Positions 8,345 to 15,519 of a stretch of DNA of 64,000 nt are shown here, piece by piece. Source of the stretch: Paraflavitalea pollutisoli (GTDB lineage: Bacteria; Bacteroidota; Bacteroidia; Chitinophagales; Chitinophagaceae); contig NZ_JARKMX010000005.1 in NCBI RefSeq assembly GCF_029360705.1, positions 1-64,000 on the forward strand, written 5' to 3'. The translations under genes and the position numbers were made by a program. A model generated the notes under the pieces. That model saw only the letters and a list, made by a program, of their open reading frames with translations. It did not search any database and was not told the DNA's origin. Numbering within the stretch: position 1 is the first letter of the stretch; the number at the start of each line of letters is the position of its first letter.

Positions 8345-8391
8345 AAAATAGTCCACTATTTTGGTAGACTTAATAGTTATTCCTATACTTG
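8345..8391 (+). promoter_or_regulatory. Putative promoter with operator-like palindrome
   Basis: TTTTG (8359-8363) and TATACTTG (8384-8391) are separated by 20 nt and fit the Bacteroidota -33/-7 layout, with one mismatch in the -7 box. A perfect palindrome AAAATAGT-CC-ACTATTTT (8345-8362) overlaps the -33 element, where a dimeric repressor could bind. The next start codon is about 100 nt downstream. Confidence 0.45.
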
Positions 8392-8494
8392 CACTCAGAA
8401 CAGACATTCATGCAATCACAGAACTCAATAGCACGATGTAGTTGATGATTCCTAACAGGAATACGCACCTATTTGTTCATCTAAAAAGATACAC

Positions 8495-8815
8495 ATGAAA
8501 CCTGCATCGGCTTACAGTTGGCTCATCGCTGTACCAGCCTTCATCACGAGCCCTTCGGCCATCTATCCATCCAGGCCGGTAAAGATTGAAGGGAATATCG
8601 TTCATAACCTAAACGGTAAACAGGTCGAGAATGCCTATGTCTACATCGTGTCGGGAGAAGAAGAGGCCCTGAGCGGCAAAGATGGCATATTCACCATATC
8701 CACCTGGCAGCAATTGCCGGTAACCCTGGTAGTAGAACATCCTAAATACAAATCCAAGCAGATCAGCATTAAAGACCCTGCCCAAAAAACTACGATCAGG
8801 CTGGATCTTAAATAA
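8495..8815 (+). CDS. Small exported protein with carboxypeptidase-regulatory-like fold
   Basis: This 106-aa protein has a hydrophobic N-terminal segment (signal peptide or anchor, to about residue 25). A single beta-sandwich domain follows, with the pattern KIEGNIVHNLNGKQVENAYVYI, then GKDGIFTIS and a final TIRLDL strand, as in CarbopepD_reg_2 modules. Such modules normally sit at the N-terminus of TonB receptors or peptidases, so a free-standing copy is unusual. The ATG at 8495 is the first good start downstream of the promoter/operator at 8345-8391. It is followed 32 nt later by the sterol-desaturase-like gene and may share its transcript. Confidence 0.65.
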   Translation: MKPASAYSWLIAVPAFITSPSAIYPSRPVKIEGNIVHNLNGKQVENAYVYIVSGEEEALSGKDGIFTISTWQQLPVTLVVEHPKYKSKQISIKDPAQKTTIRLDLK

Positions 8816-8847
8816 TAGCAAGTACCCATCATTCAACGTTGCTCACT

Positions 8848-10074
8848 ATGAAGCTTAACATACTGGCCTTTGCAGTACCGCTTTTCGTTTCCTTTATGAT
8901 ATTGGAGTATGTTGTTGCCAGGCGAAAAAGATTGCCCTATTTCAACCTGCACAACTCCATAACCAATGTCGCCGTGGGCATAGCAGAACGCCTGATGGAT
9001 GTATGGGTTGTAGGCTTGTTCTATTTTGTGTACGACTACCTGCAAAAGAACTATGGCTTGTTTGACATTAAACCGAACCTGCTGCTTTGGCTATTACTGC
9101 TGCTGTGTACCGACTTCATGTGGTACTGGTACCATCGCCTGGCACATGAGATCAATATATTCTGGGCAGCGCACATCGTGCACCACCAGAGTGAGGACTT
9201 TAACTATACCGTATCGGCAAGAATAACCGTGCTGCAGGCTTTCCTACGAACCGGATTCTGGGCCATACTGCCCGTGCTGGGTTTTCCGGCTTCGATGATC
9301 ACCAGCATTTTACTGGTACACGGATTATACCCGTTTTTTATCCATACCCGGCTCATTGGCAAATTGGGCATACTGGAGTACATACTAGTAACCCCTTCCC
9401 ATCACCGGGTACACCATGCCAGCAATGAACAATACCTCGACAAGAACTATGGCGATGTATTTATTATCTGGGACAAGCTCTTTGGCACTTTTCAAAAAGA
9501 AGAAGAGGATGTAGCCATCAAATATGGATTGACGCATCCCTTGAAAAGCTATAGCTTCCTGTGGCAGCACTTTCACTTCATCGCGGAACTGACCTATGCA
9601 GTCAGACGTACACCCGGTACCTGGAACAAAGTGAAGCTGCTCTTCAGCAAGCCGGAACAGGTAGATCCTGCGGTACGGGAAATAGCAGAAGAAAGATTCA
9701 GGATCAAACAGAACGACGCCGCCTTCGACGCCCCGCTCAACCGGTACGTTGTATGGCAGATCGGGCTCACCATGGGACTACTGTTCATCTTTATCCTGTT
9801 TGAGCATTATTTACCGCTCTCGCAACAGGTACTGATCTCACTGGCTATATTGCTGACGCTGATCAACTGTGGAGCCATCATGGAACAGAAACAATGGGTC
9901 TACTACCTGGAATTCTTACGGCTATTAACGCTGACAATAGGTTTCATACTGGCTTACCCAGCTATTTGGCTCAACATCATACTGCTTTTTGTAGCCATCC
10001 TGCTGATAGCCTATTTCGATACCATCCGAGTGTATTACCTGGAGTGGGTATATGACCGGCACAGAAGATCTTAA
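8848..10074 (+). CDS. Sterol desaturase / fatty acid hydroxylase superfamily membrane protein
   Basis: This 408-aa integral membrane di-iron enzyme has the three histidine clusters of the superfamily: HRLAH (His96, His100), HIVHH (His109, His112, His113) and HHRVHH (His185-His190), plus a later HFHF. It has about eight to nine membrane helices, four of them in a C-terminal extension after residue 300. Length and layout resemble the alkylglycerol-monooxygenase-like branch more than classical C5 sterol desaturases. The substrate is probably a lipid acyl or alkyl chain. The ATG at 8848 is chosen over a TTG three codons earlier. The tRNA-like element begins 11 nt after the stop codon. Confidence 0.85.
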   Translation: MKLNILAFAVPLFVSFMILEYVVARRKRLPYFNLHNSITNVAVGIAERLMDVWVVGLFYFVYDYLQKNYGLFDIKPNLLLWLLLLLCTDFMWYWYHRLAHEINIFWAAHIVHHQSEDFNYTVSARITVLQAFLRTGFWAILPVLGFPASMITSILLVHGLYPFFIHTRLIGKLGILEYILVTPSHHRVHHASNEQYLDKNYGDVFIIWDKLFGTFQKEEEDVAIKYGLTHPLKSYSFLWQHFHFIAELTYAVRRTPGTWNKVKLLFSKPEQVDPAVREIAEERFRIKQNDAAFDAPLNRYVVWQIGLTMGLLFIFILFEHYLPLSQQVLISLAILLTLINCGAIMEQKQWVYYLEFLRLLTLTIGFILAYPAIWLNIILLFVAILLIAYFDTIRVYYLEWVYDRHRRS

Positions 10075-10084
10075 CATAAACACG

Positions 10085-10155
10085 AGTTACGTGGCCGAGG
10101 GGAGAGGCGAAGGTTGGCAAGACCTTCTACGGTGGTTCGACTCCACCCGTAACTG
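10085..10155 (+). tRNA. tRNA-like cloverleaf with GCA (Cys) anticodon, atypical
   Basis: A complete cloverleaf can be drawn. The acceptor AGTTACG/CGTAACT has 7 bp (10085-10091, 10148-10154). The D stem is GCC/GGC with GG in the loop. The anticodon stem is AAGGT/ACCTT with loop TGGCAAG (10115-10121, anticodon GCA at 10117-10119). The variable loop has 4 nt. The T arm is GGTGG-TTCGACT-CCACC (10131-10147). Oddities are G instead of U at position 33, discriminator G155 where tRNA-Cys normally has U73, an A-U first pair, and no encoded CCA. It may be a specialised tRNA, a decaying tRNA-Cys or a tRNA mimic at the 5' end of a longer RNA. Confidence 0.6.
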
Positions 10156-10295
10156 CATTGCATCGGTTCAACTTTCATACCTGAACCTCCGGGTGATGTG
10201 TCTACATCGCCTTCAAATTATTAGCCGACGGCATGCCCCGGCGGGTCGCAAGACCAAACCTTCTTTTTCGTATGGCAAGCAATCGTTGATGAACG
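10156..10295 (+). ncRNA. Hairpin array downstream of the tRNA-like element
   Basis: Between the cloverleaf and a terminator lie successive local hairpins: GGTTCA/TGAACC (10165-10187), GGTGATGT-GTCT-ACATCGCC (10192-10211, one G-U pair), and GGTC-GCAA-GACC with a GNRA tetraloop (10244-10255). The possible stem GCCG/CGGC lies in the GC-rich stretch before the last one. Reading frames across it are not protein-like. With the cloverleaf it would make a transcript of about 240 nt. No known RNA class is recognised. Confidence 0.45.
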
Positions 10296-10322
10296 GGCGG
10301 TGTTTCTACACTGCCTTTTTTT
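10296..10322 (+). terminator. Rho-independent terminator of the tRNA-like transcript
   Basis: An 8-bp stem GGCGGTGT-TTCT-ACACTGCC (one G-U pair) is followed by seven T. It closes the transcript that contains the tRNA-like cloverleaf and possibly the sterol-desaturase-like gene. Confidence 0.85.
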
Positions 10323-10435
10323 ATTCTCCAAACGGTAATGGCATAGTGCCTGATGTTACACCAGCCGGTATCTCTGTATGCTCCCATTGCCACACAAAAA
10401 CACCACACAAGAAGACGCCTGGATAATAGCTATCC

Positions 10436-12331
10436 TTAGTTAGCCAAGATCAACTCTGGTCGCTTGATGAACTGGCGATTGTACTTAAACTTGACATTCG
10501 TATTGAATTCGAACCGCCACCGGTCGCCGAAGTAATTCTGTCGGGGAAAGAAAAAGGCCTTGAACTCCAGGGTACCGAAAATAAGACTCTCATTACGGCT
10601 ACGCAAGCCACCGCCAATACTACTATACAGATCACTTTTCTTCAACTCCTGTTTTTCCGGAGTCAGCAACGTCAGGTTGCCGAAGATGAAAGGAGCAAAA
10701 CGAAAGTTCAGGAACATCCAGGGGCTGAAAAACACCGACTCTCCTTTGAGCGTACTGCGGATCTCCCCATATACCCGTTTATTGTTGCGCAGCTCTGGCA
10801 GACCGAAAGGACTTTCCAGGAATAAGGGCTCATTCAATTCCTTATTCGCCTGCAAGGTAAAACCGGCACTAATGAAGGTGCGCTGCTTCCAGTTTTTACT
10901 CAGCGTCTTAAGATTGGAGAAATAGTCCAGGTTAAAAAGCACGTCCACATCCTCGATCACTTTTTTATTGAAGTAACCACCCACCCGCGCAGTATAGTTG
11001 AAATAATGCTCCTTCTCGGTAAAGAAGAAACGCTGAAAATCAATGCCTGCATAGGGCCGGTCGCGCCCCTGCGTTTGCGTATACCCAGCCGTAAACGACA
11101 AATCCATACCTTCGGGCACATCCTCATTACGCCCAAAACCGTAAACATACCTTACTTTATAAAAGTCCTGGCGGAAGATCGACAGCGCAGCCAGCGCGGC
11201 CGTCCGGTCGATATAATCATAATAATACTCCTGAGAAAACACATCCGGTACTTGCTGGAATTGCTTACGGAAAAACCGCATGCTTAATAAGGTCCGCAAA
11301 CGGTCGTTTTCGTTTTGCACATTACCCACTTTATAGGCGCCCGTATTCCAGCCTATCCAGGTATCGTAATTATAATATTCATATTGCGCATCGGTCTTGT
11401 ATACCGAGTCGCCGAGGTACATGTTTTCTGTCCGGTGATAAGCCACCTCCCCTGCGTAGGTAAATCGCAGATAGGGATGTACCAGCGGCCTGATCAATCG
11501 TGCATAATAGGTCATCTCTTCATTGCGGCCACTGTTGAACGCCCTATTAAAATTATCAAAGCCAATATAACCGTCGATAAAAGAACCCCCAATATTCCGT
11601 TTAATATACTCCGCACCGTAACCTACCCGCTCTTTTCGGCGCTGATCGTACAACAAGCTTCCCTGCAAACGGTCTCCCCATCCCCCAAGGTTGTCTTCCC
11701 GCAAGGTGCCGCTCACACTCGTAGAATTCCGCATCCTGAACGAGCCGCCGATCGACAATACATCTTTGGTAAAAATGGTAACATCCACCGAATCGAAACT
11801 TCTGTCGGAAGAGCGGATAACAATCCTTGCGTCCTGCATATAAGGTTGGTCACGCAAATGCCGCTCATTATCCGCCAGGAGGTAAGGAGAAACCTTATCA
11901 CCCACCTGGAAAAAAAGGTTATTCCGGATCACGTGGTTACGCGTCTTATGGTGAAAGCTATTTGCCAGGTTGGTCAGCTTGCTTTTAAACCGTCGGCTGG
12001 TATCCGCAATGGCAGTACCGAAATCGAGGACCTCTACATTTATGCTCCGGATCACCCGGCCATTGTAGATACTAAATAACAGGTCATTTCGGATGGGACC
12101 GGTAACCGGGTCTCCGGTAGGATTGTTCGATAGGAGGTTGCGGGCCAGCTTTCCAAATAAACCACGCTGCCGGAGAATAAAACTATCGAGCGAGGCCCGG
12201 CGGGCGGTATCCGTCTTTTTCAGCGATGCTTTATTGATGGTCGTATCAGGCTCCACCTGGGCCGGCAGTTCTATGACCAGCAGAAAACACAAAACACTCA
12301 GTAAAAAAAGGGACGACCGCATACACCGCAT
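10436..12331 (-). CDS. Outer-membrane beta-barrel protein with POTRA-like region
   Basis: This protein of about 631 aa has a signal peptide (MRCMRSSLFLLSVLCFLLV, cleaved near PAQ). A helical or disordered stretch comes next, then a POTRA-like segment near residues 140-205 (NNLFFQVGDKVSPYLLADNE, DARIVIRS, VDVTIFTKD). About 400 residues of amphipathic, aromatic-rich strands follow, typical of a 16-strand barrel. The layout resembles BamA/TamA-family or ShlB-like proteins of Bacteroidota, but I cannot assign a named member. The frame is open to 12358; starts at 12331 or 12322 both give a signal peptide, and 12331 is used. The C-terminus does not end in an aromatic residue as classical BamA does. 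Confidence 0.75.
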   Translation of the reverse strand: MRCMRSSLFLLSVLCFLLVIELPAQVEPDTTINKASLKKTDTARRASLDSFILRQRGLFGKLARNLLSNNPTGDPVTGPIRNDLLFSIYNGRVIRSINVEVLDFGTAIADTSRRFKSKLTNLANSFHHKTRNHVIRNNLFFQVGDKVSPYLLADNERHLRDQPYMQDARIVIRSSDRSFDSVDVTIFTKDVLSIGGSFRMRNSTSVSGTLREDNLGGWGDRLQGSLLYDQRRKERVGYGAEYIKRNIGGSFIDGYIGFDNFNRAFNSGRNEEMTYYARLIRPLVHPYLRFTYAGEVAYHRTENMYLGDSVYKTDAQYEYYNYDTWIGWNTGAYKVGNVQNENDRLRTLLSMRFFRKQFQQVPDVFSQEYYYDYIDRTAALAALSIFRQDFYKVRYVYGFGRNEDVPEGMDLSFTAGYTQTQGRDRPYAGIDFQRFFFTEKEHYFNYTARVGGYFNKKVIEDVDVLFNLDYFSNLKTLSKNWKQRTFISAGFTLQANKELNEPLFLESPFGLPELRNNKRVYGEIRSTLKGESVFFSPWMFLNFRFAPFIFGNLTLLTPEKQELKKSDLYSSIGGGLRSRNESLIFGTLEFKAFFFPRQNYFGDRWRFEFNTNVKFKYNRQFIKRPELILAN

Positions 12332-12638
12332 AGCTTTCCGCCTGATTATGAATAGCAAAATAAGCTTTTACCAAGAATACTTTGCAAAAGAGGTACCTCA
12401 CCCAAAACTACCTGAAACGCCCGCCAGGCACCACACTACCCATAAACCCCTAAAACGCAGGCCAGGCCTCGATCAGGCTATACAGTCAGCCCGGTTGCCG
12501 ACCCTTAACATCCGGTAAATGAAATGTTAAGTTTCCACCCATCCGATGTCCAAAACAGTTTATAGGCCGTTTGCCCCCATTCATTAAACAAATAGCACAG
12601 TTTACTCAATAGCACTTTTCAGCAGCCGCCAGCCACAT
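12332..12638. other. Gene-free region upstream of the candidate RNA
   Basis: No credible gene is seen. It holds the upstream region of the barrel gene (minus strand) and leads into the promoter of the candidate structured RNA (plus strand). Confidence 0.5.
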
Positions 12639-12646
12639 TAGTTTTG
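12639..12646 (+). promoter_or_regulatory. -7 promoter box of the candidate structured RNA
   Basis: TAGTTTTG matches TAnnTTTG exactly. The predicted transcription start, a few nt downstream (about 12650-12653), coincides with the first nucleotide of the 5' helix of the candidate RNA. The -33 region has only a weak TTTTC at 12616-12620. Confidence 0.5.
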
Positions 12647-12650
12647 TGTC

Positions 12651-13048
12651 ATCAAAGGAGCAAACGACCAGCAGACCTTATCGTAATTGAACCTTGAGAC
12701 TATGAATTTGATCCTTTGATTGGGAAGGCGTACCGTAGCTTATCACAAAGAGCAAAGCGTACCCCCACAAAAGAAAGATGTTGTAACGACCCTTACAACA
12801 ACCAATCAACAACCGGGACGGTGTGTAGCAGGTATGTGAACAGTATGGCCAGTAGACAACAAATTATTTAGGATTGCCGGAAAGCAGCGTGTGAAGGATG
12901 ACAGGTTCCAGGCAGTCGCTGAAAAAAAGCAAAGCAGTGTGTTGACGTCCCGGTTTCTTTAAACTTCGGTTACAGTTTTTCAAAGGAATATACATATTGG
13001 ATGGTTTACCCAACTCCCTTTTTGTCTAAAAAGGGAGTCGTTGTTTTT
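12651..13048 (+). ncRNA. Candidate structured non-coding RNA, about 400 nt
   Basis: No ORF of note lies here, but several perfect helices do. ATCAAAGGA (12651-12659) pairs with TCCTTTGAT (12712-12720). TTGATTGG (12716-12723) pairs with CCAATCAA (12802-12809). TGTTGTAA-CGACCC-TTACAACA (12779-12800) is a local hairpin inside the latter. AACCGGGACG (12811-12820) pairs with CGTCCCGGTT (12946-12955) and encloses CAGCG/CGCTG (12885-12889, 12917-12921). The first two helices share five bases, so they compete. A consensus -7 box precedes it and a strong terminator ends it. I looked for the conserved cores of RNase P RNA, tmRNA and SRP RNA and did not see them. Confidence 0.6.
13013..13048 (+). terminator. 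Rho-independent terminator of the candidate RNA
   Basis: A perfect 11-bp stem ACTCCCTTTTT-GTCT-AAAAAGGGAGT (13013-13038) is followed by a T-rich tract to 13048. It lies 100 nt before the yihY-like gene, which therefore needs its own promoter. Confidence 0.9.
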
Positions 13049-13147
13049 AGACCATTCTAATCCGCACAAACAATCCCCTTCGGGCAATTTGAGTACCTTC
13101 AGGCTGGCTTTGGATCGCAAAATCGCCAGGCCCAAAAACTATAGCCC

Positions 13148-14029
13148 ATGCCTTCGTACAAGGGAGCCATTACTTTGGCGGGATTGATGAGAGCAGCTTT
13201 CCGGGAGTTCCAAAAGAACGATCCGTTGCGGATAGCTGCGGCCACTGCCTTTTTCACCACTTTTGCCTTGCCGGCCATCGTCATTATTCTCATCCAGATC
13301 TTTGGCCTGATAGCAGGTCGCAGAGCCATCGGGCAGCAGCTATTTACCGGTCTCACCGATATTTTAGGGCCCAATGCCGTGGAAGAAATGCGGGCTACCC
13401 TCCGCAATGTGCGGCAGCTGGCGCAGGCCTGGTACATCGCCGCAGGCGTATTCCTGTTCCTGATATTCGTATCTACGACCCTGTTCAAAGTGATCCGCGA
13501 CACACTCAACCAGCTTTGGGACATCCGGTTAAAAGACAGTACAGGATTTCTTTTCCAGTTGCGCCAAAGGGGCCGCTCCTTCCTCATCATTTTACTGGCC
13601 GGAATGTTGTTCCTCACTGTCCTCCTGGCGGAAGGATTACTAACCTTGCTGCCTGAAAAAGCCGATCTGCTCAACCGCCTGCTCAAGCAGATCATTTCCG
13701 TCATTGCTGCCACAGCCTGGTTTACCCTGGTATTCAAATACATTTCCGACGGCTATACCAACTGGCGAACCACCCTCGCAGGCGCCTTCTTTACCGGTCT
13801 GTTGTTTACAATTGGGAAAATGATCCTGGGTGTACTACTGTCCTACAGCACGATTAAGAATATCTATGCCACCTCTACGTCTTTCGTATTGTTACTGTTA
13901 TTCGTCTTCTACTGTTCGTTTATGTTCTATTATGGCGCCTGCTTTTTGAAAGTATGGGCATCGCACAAACAGCATCCCATAACACCGCACCGGCATGCAA
14001 TCAGGTACAAATTGTCGATGGTGGACTAA
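13148..14029 (+). CDS. YihY/BrkB family membrane protein
   Basis: This 293-aa protein of the YihY (formerly ribonuclease BN) family has six membrane helices. The N-terminal AAATAFFTTFALPAIVIILI block and the later ISDGYTNWRTTLAGAFFTG loop are family hallmarks. It acts in the inner membrane; the old RNase BN assignment is not supported for this family, and transport or envelope roles have been proposed. The start ATG at 13148 gives the normal short cytoplasmic N-terminus. It converges with the bestrophin gene, 27 nt between stop codons, without an obvious strong terminator. Confidence 0.85.
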   Translation: MPSYKGAITLAGLMRAAFREFQKNDPLRIAAATAFFTTFALPAIVIILIQIFGLIAGRRAIGQQLFTGLTDILGPNAVEEMRATLRNVRQLAQAWYIAAGVFLFLIFVSTTLFKVIRDTLNQLWDIRLKDSTGFLFQLRQRGRSFLIILLAGMLFLTVLLAEGLLTLLPEKADLLNRLLKQIISVIAATAWFTLVFKYISDGYTNWRTTLAGAFFTGLLFTIGKMILGVLLSYSTIKNIYATSTSFVLLLLFVFYCSFMFYYGACFLKVWASHKQHPITPHRHAIRYKLSMVD

Positions 14030-14056
14030 TGGGCAACAGGCGCCAGACCTCGCCTG

Positions 14057-14935
14057 TTATAATATCTCCGCGATATGCTTTTTGATATTGCTGGCAATCT
14101 TTTGCGTGGGCAGGTCATTGGCATCACTGCCAAAAGGATCTTCGATCTCTTCGGCGATCAGCTCCAGACTTGCGAGCACGTAGAATATAAACGCGACCAC
14201 AGGAACCGCAATATAGCCCAGGCTGAATACGAAGCTAACAGGCAGGGTCATTACATAGAAGAAAATGAATTTCTTGAGGAAGACACTATAAGAAAAAGGA
14301 ATGGGCGTATTCTTGATCCGCTCGCAGGCACCGCAGGTGTCGGTAAAAGCAATCAACTCGCCATTCAGCACGATCAGCTGATCACCGGTGATCACTTTCT
14401 CCTGGTACAATCGGTTTACCCGCTTTACCAACAAGGCGGCCACCTGGTTGGGTATATGCTTGGCATGATCCAGCTCACCCAGTTCCGGATGCTCTTGCTC
14501 GTCCAGCGCCAGCCGGGTGCTTTCTTCACCAAGATGCCTCGACAGGACGTTCGCATACATGGGTATCACCCGCCTGAAAAAAGAACGGTTACCCTCATCA
14601 CCCGGCTCCAGCATGGCGTTCATCTTGATGGCCAGGTTACGACTGTTGTTCACCAGCGCTCCCCACAATTTACGCCCCTCCCACCAACGATCGTACGCCG
14701 TATTGGTGCGAAATACCAGCAGCATCGAGATCACGAAACTCAGCAAGTTGTTCATTATCGAAATATTCTTCAGGTAGTTATTCTGACTCAGTTGAAAAAC
14801 CTCCAGTTCGAGAAAAGCGATCAAACCGGTATATAGAGAGATACCCACGATCAGTGGTACCAGTTTACGCAACGTATCAGCTTTGTGAAAACGGAAAACA
14901 AAAGTGAACCAGTCTTTGGGATTGTAAGTGATCAT
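14057..14935 (-). CDS. Bestrophin family ion channel
   Basis: This 292-aa membrane protein matches the bacterial bestrophin family (anion/cation channels forming pentamers). Hallmarks are the NTAYDRWWEGRKLWGALVN block near residue 80, several membrane helices, and a C-terminal IEDPFGSDANDLP segment that corresponds to the conserved Asp/Glu-rich calcium-clasp region in eukaryotic relatives. Ion selectivity cannot be told from sequence. It is monocistronic, with a 580-bp gene-free region upstream. Confidence 0.88.
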   Translation of the reverse strand: MITYNPKDWFTFVFRFHKADTLRKLVPLIVGISLYTGLIAFLELEVFQLSQNNYLKNISIMNNLLSFVISMLLVFRTNTAYDRWWEGRKLWGALVNNSRNLAIKMNAMLEPGDEGNRSFFRRVIPMYANVLSRHLGEESTRLALDEQEHPELGELDHAKHIPNQVAALLVKRVNRLYQEKVITGDQLIVLNGELIAFTDTCGACERIKNTPIPFSYSVFLKKFIFFYVMTLPVSFVFSLGYIAVPVVAFIFYVLASLELIAEEIEDPFGSDANDLPTQKIASNIKKHIAEIL

Positions 14936-15519
14936 ACCACAAAAATAATCGCCGGCGGGATATGAAAAAGAGGTTGTACAAAAGACAGCTTTAAGAATTT
15001 CGCGCTCCTAAGAGCACCGCCTCACGACGGATAAACCAAAGAACGCAAGGTAATCATTCATGTTTTTCATCATTGCGTTTTCCCCCTTTGTTTTACAAGC
15101 GAAACCAGACCGCTTTGACAACCTCTGTTATTTTAACGAATTACTGTAAATGGATTGGACAGATTAAAGGTATTCATTGGTAGTGCGGGCTGTACGGATG
15201 GTAAACGGACGGTTGACCTGCTCCAAAATTAAACCCCTTTTCCATAAACACCAATACCCAGTAACCAGATATCCAACATTTTAAGCATACTCAGACCGAT
15301 GGATACGTACAAGTACAAGTAAATTCCGGTATTTTTCACATATACGTATTTACCGATTTCATAGATTTGGGAGCTGTTTTTTTATCAAATCCCGCTACCT
15401 ACCCAAAGATCCTTACCGCTTTTTATTCCTCCCCTAAGGCATTGAATTTGTACCTGCGCCGTTAAGACCGTCCGGTCCCTGTCAGAACTGATATTACCTG
15501 CTTATTTCAAGTAAATATC
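14936..15519. other. Gene-free intergenic region
   Basis: No credible ORF is seen on either strand. The only structure noted is AACGCAA (15042-15048) against TTGCGTT (15073-15079), a 7-bp inverted repeat with a 24-nt loop followed by TTCCCCC rather than a T-tract, so it is a poor terminator. The region must hold promoters for both divergent neighbours, but no convincing -33/-7 pair was found. Confidence 0.5.

Noticed and set aside
12339-12809. Candidate RNA considered as RNase P RNA, tmRNA or a group II intron
   Set aside because: The conserved RNase P core (GAGGAAAGTCC-like), a tRNA-like tmRNA end and an intron domain V with GTGYG start were looked for and not seen on either strand.
15042-15079. 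Inverted repeat AACGCAA/TTGCGTT considered as a terminator
   Set aside because: Only 7 bp with a 24-nt loop and followed by TTCCCCC; too weak to call.
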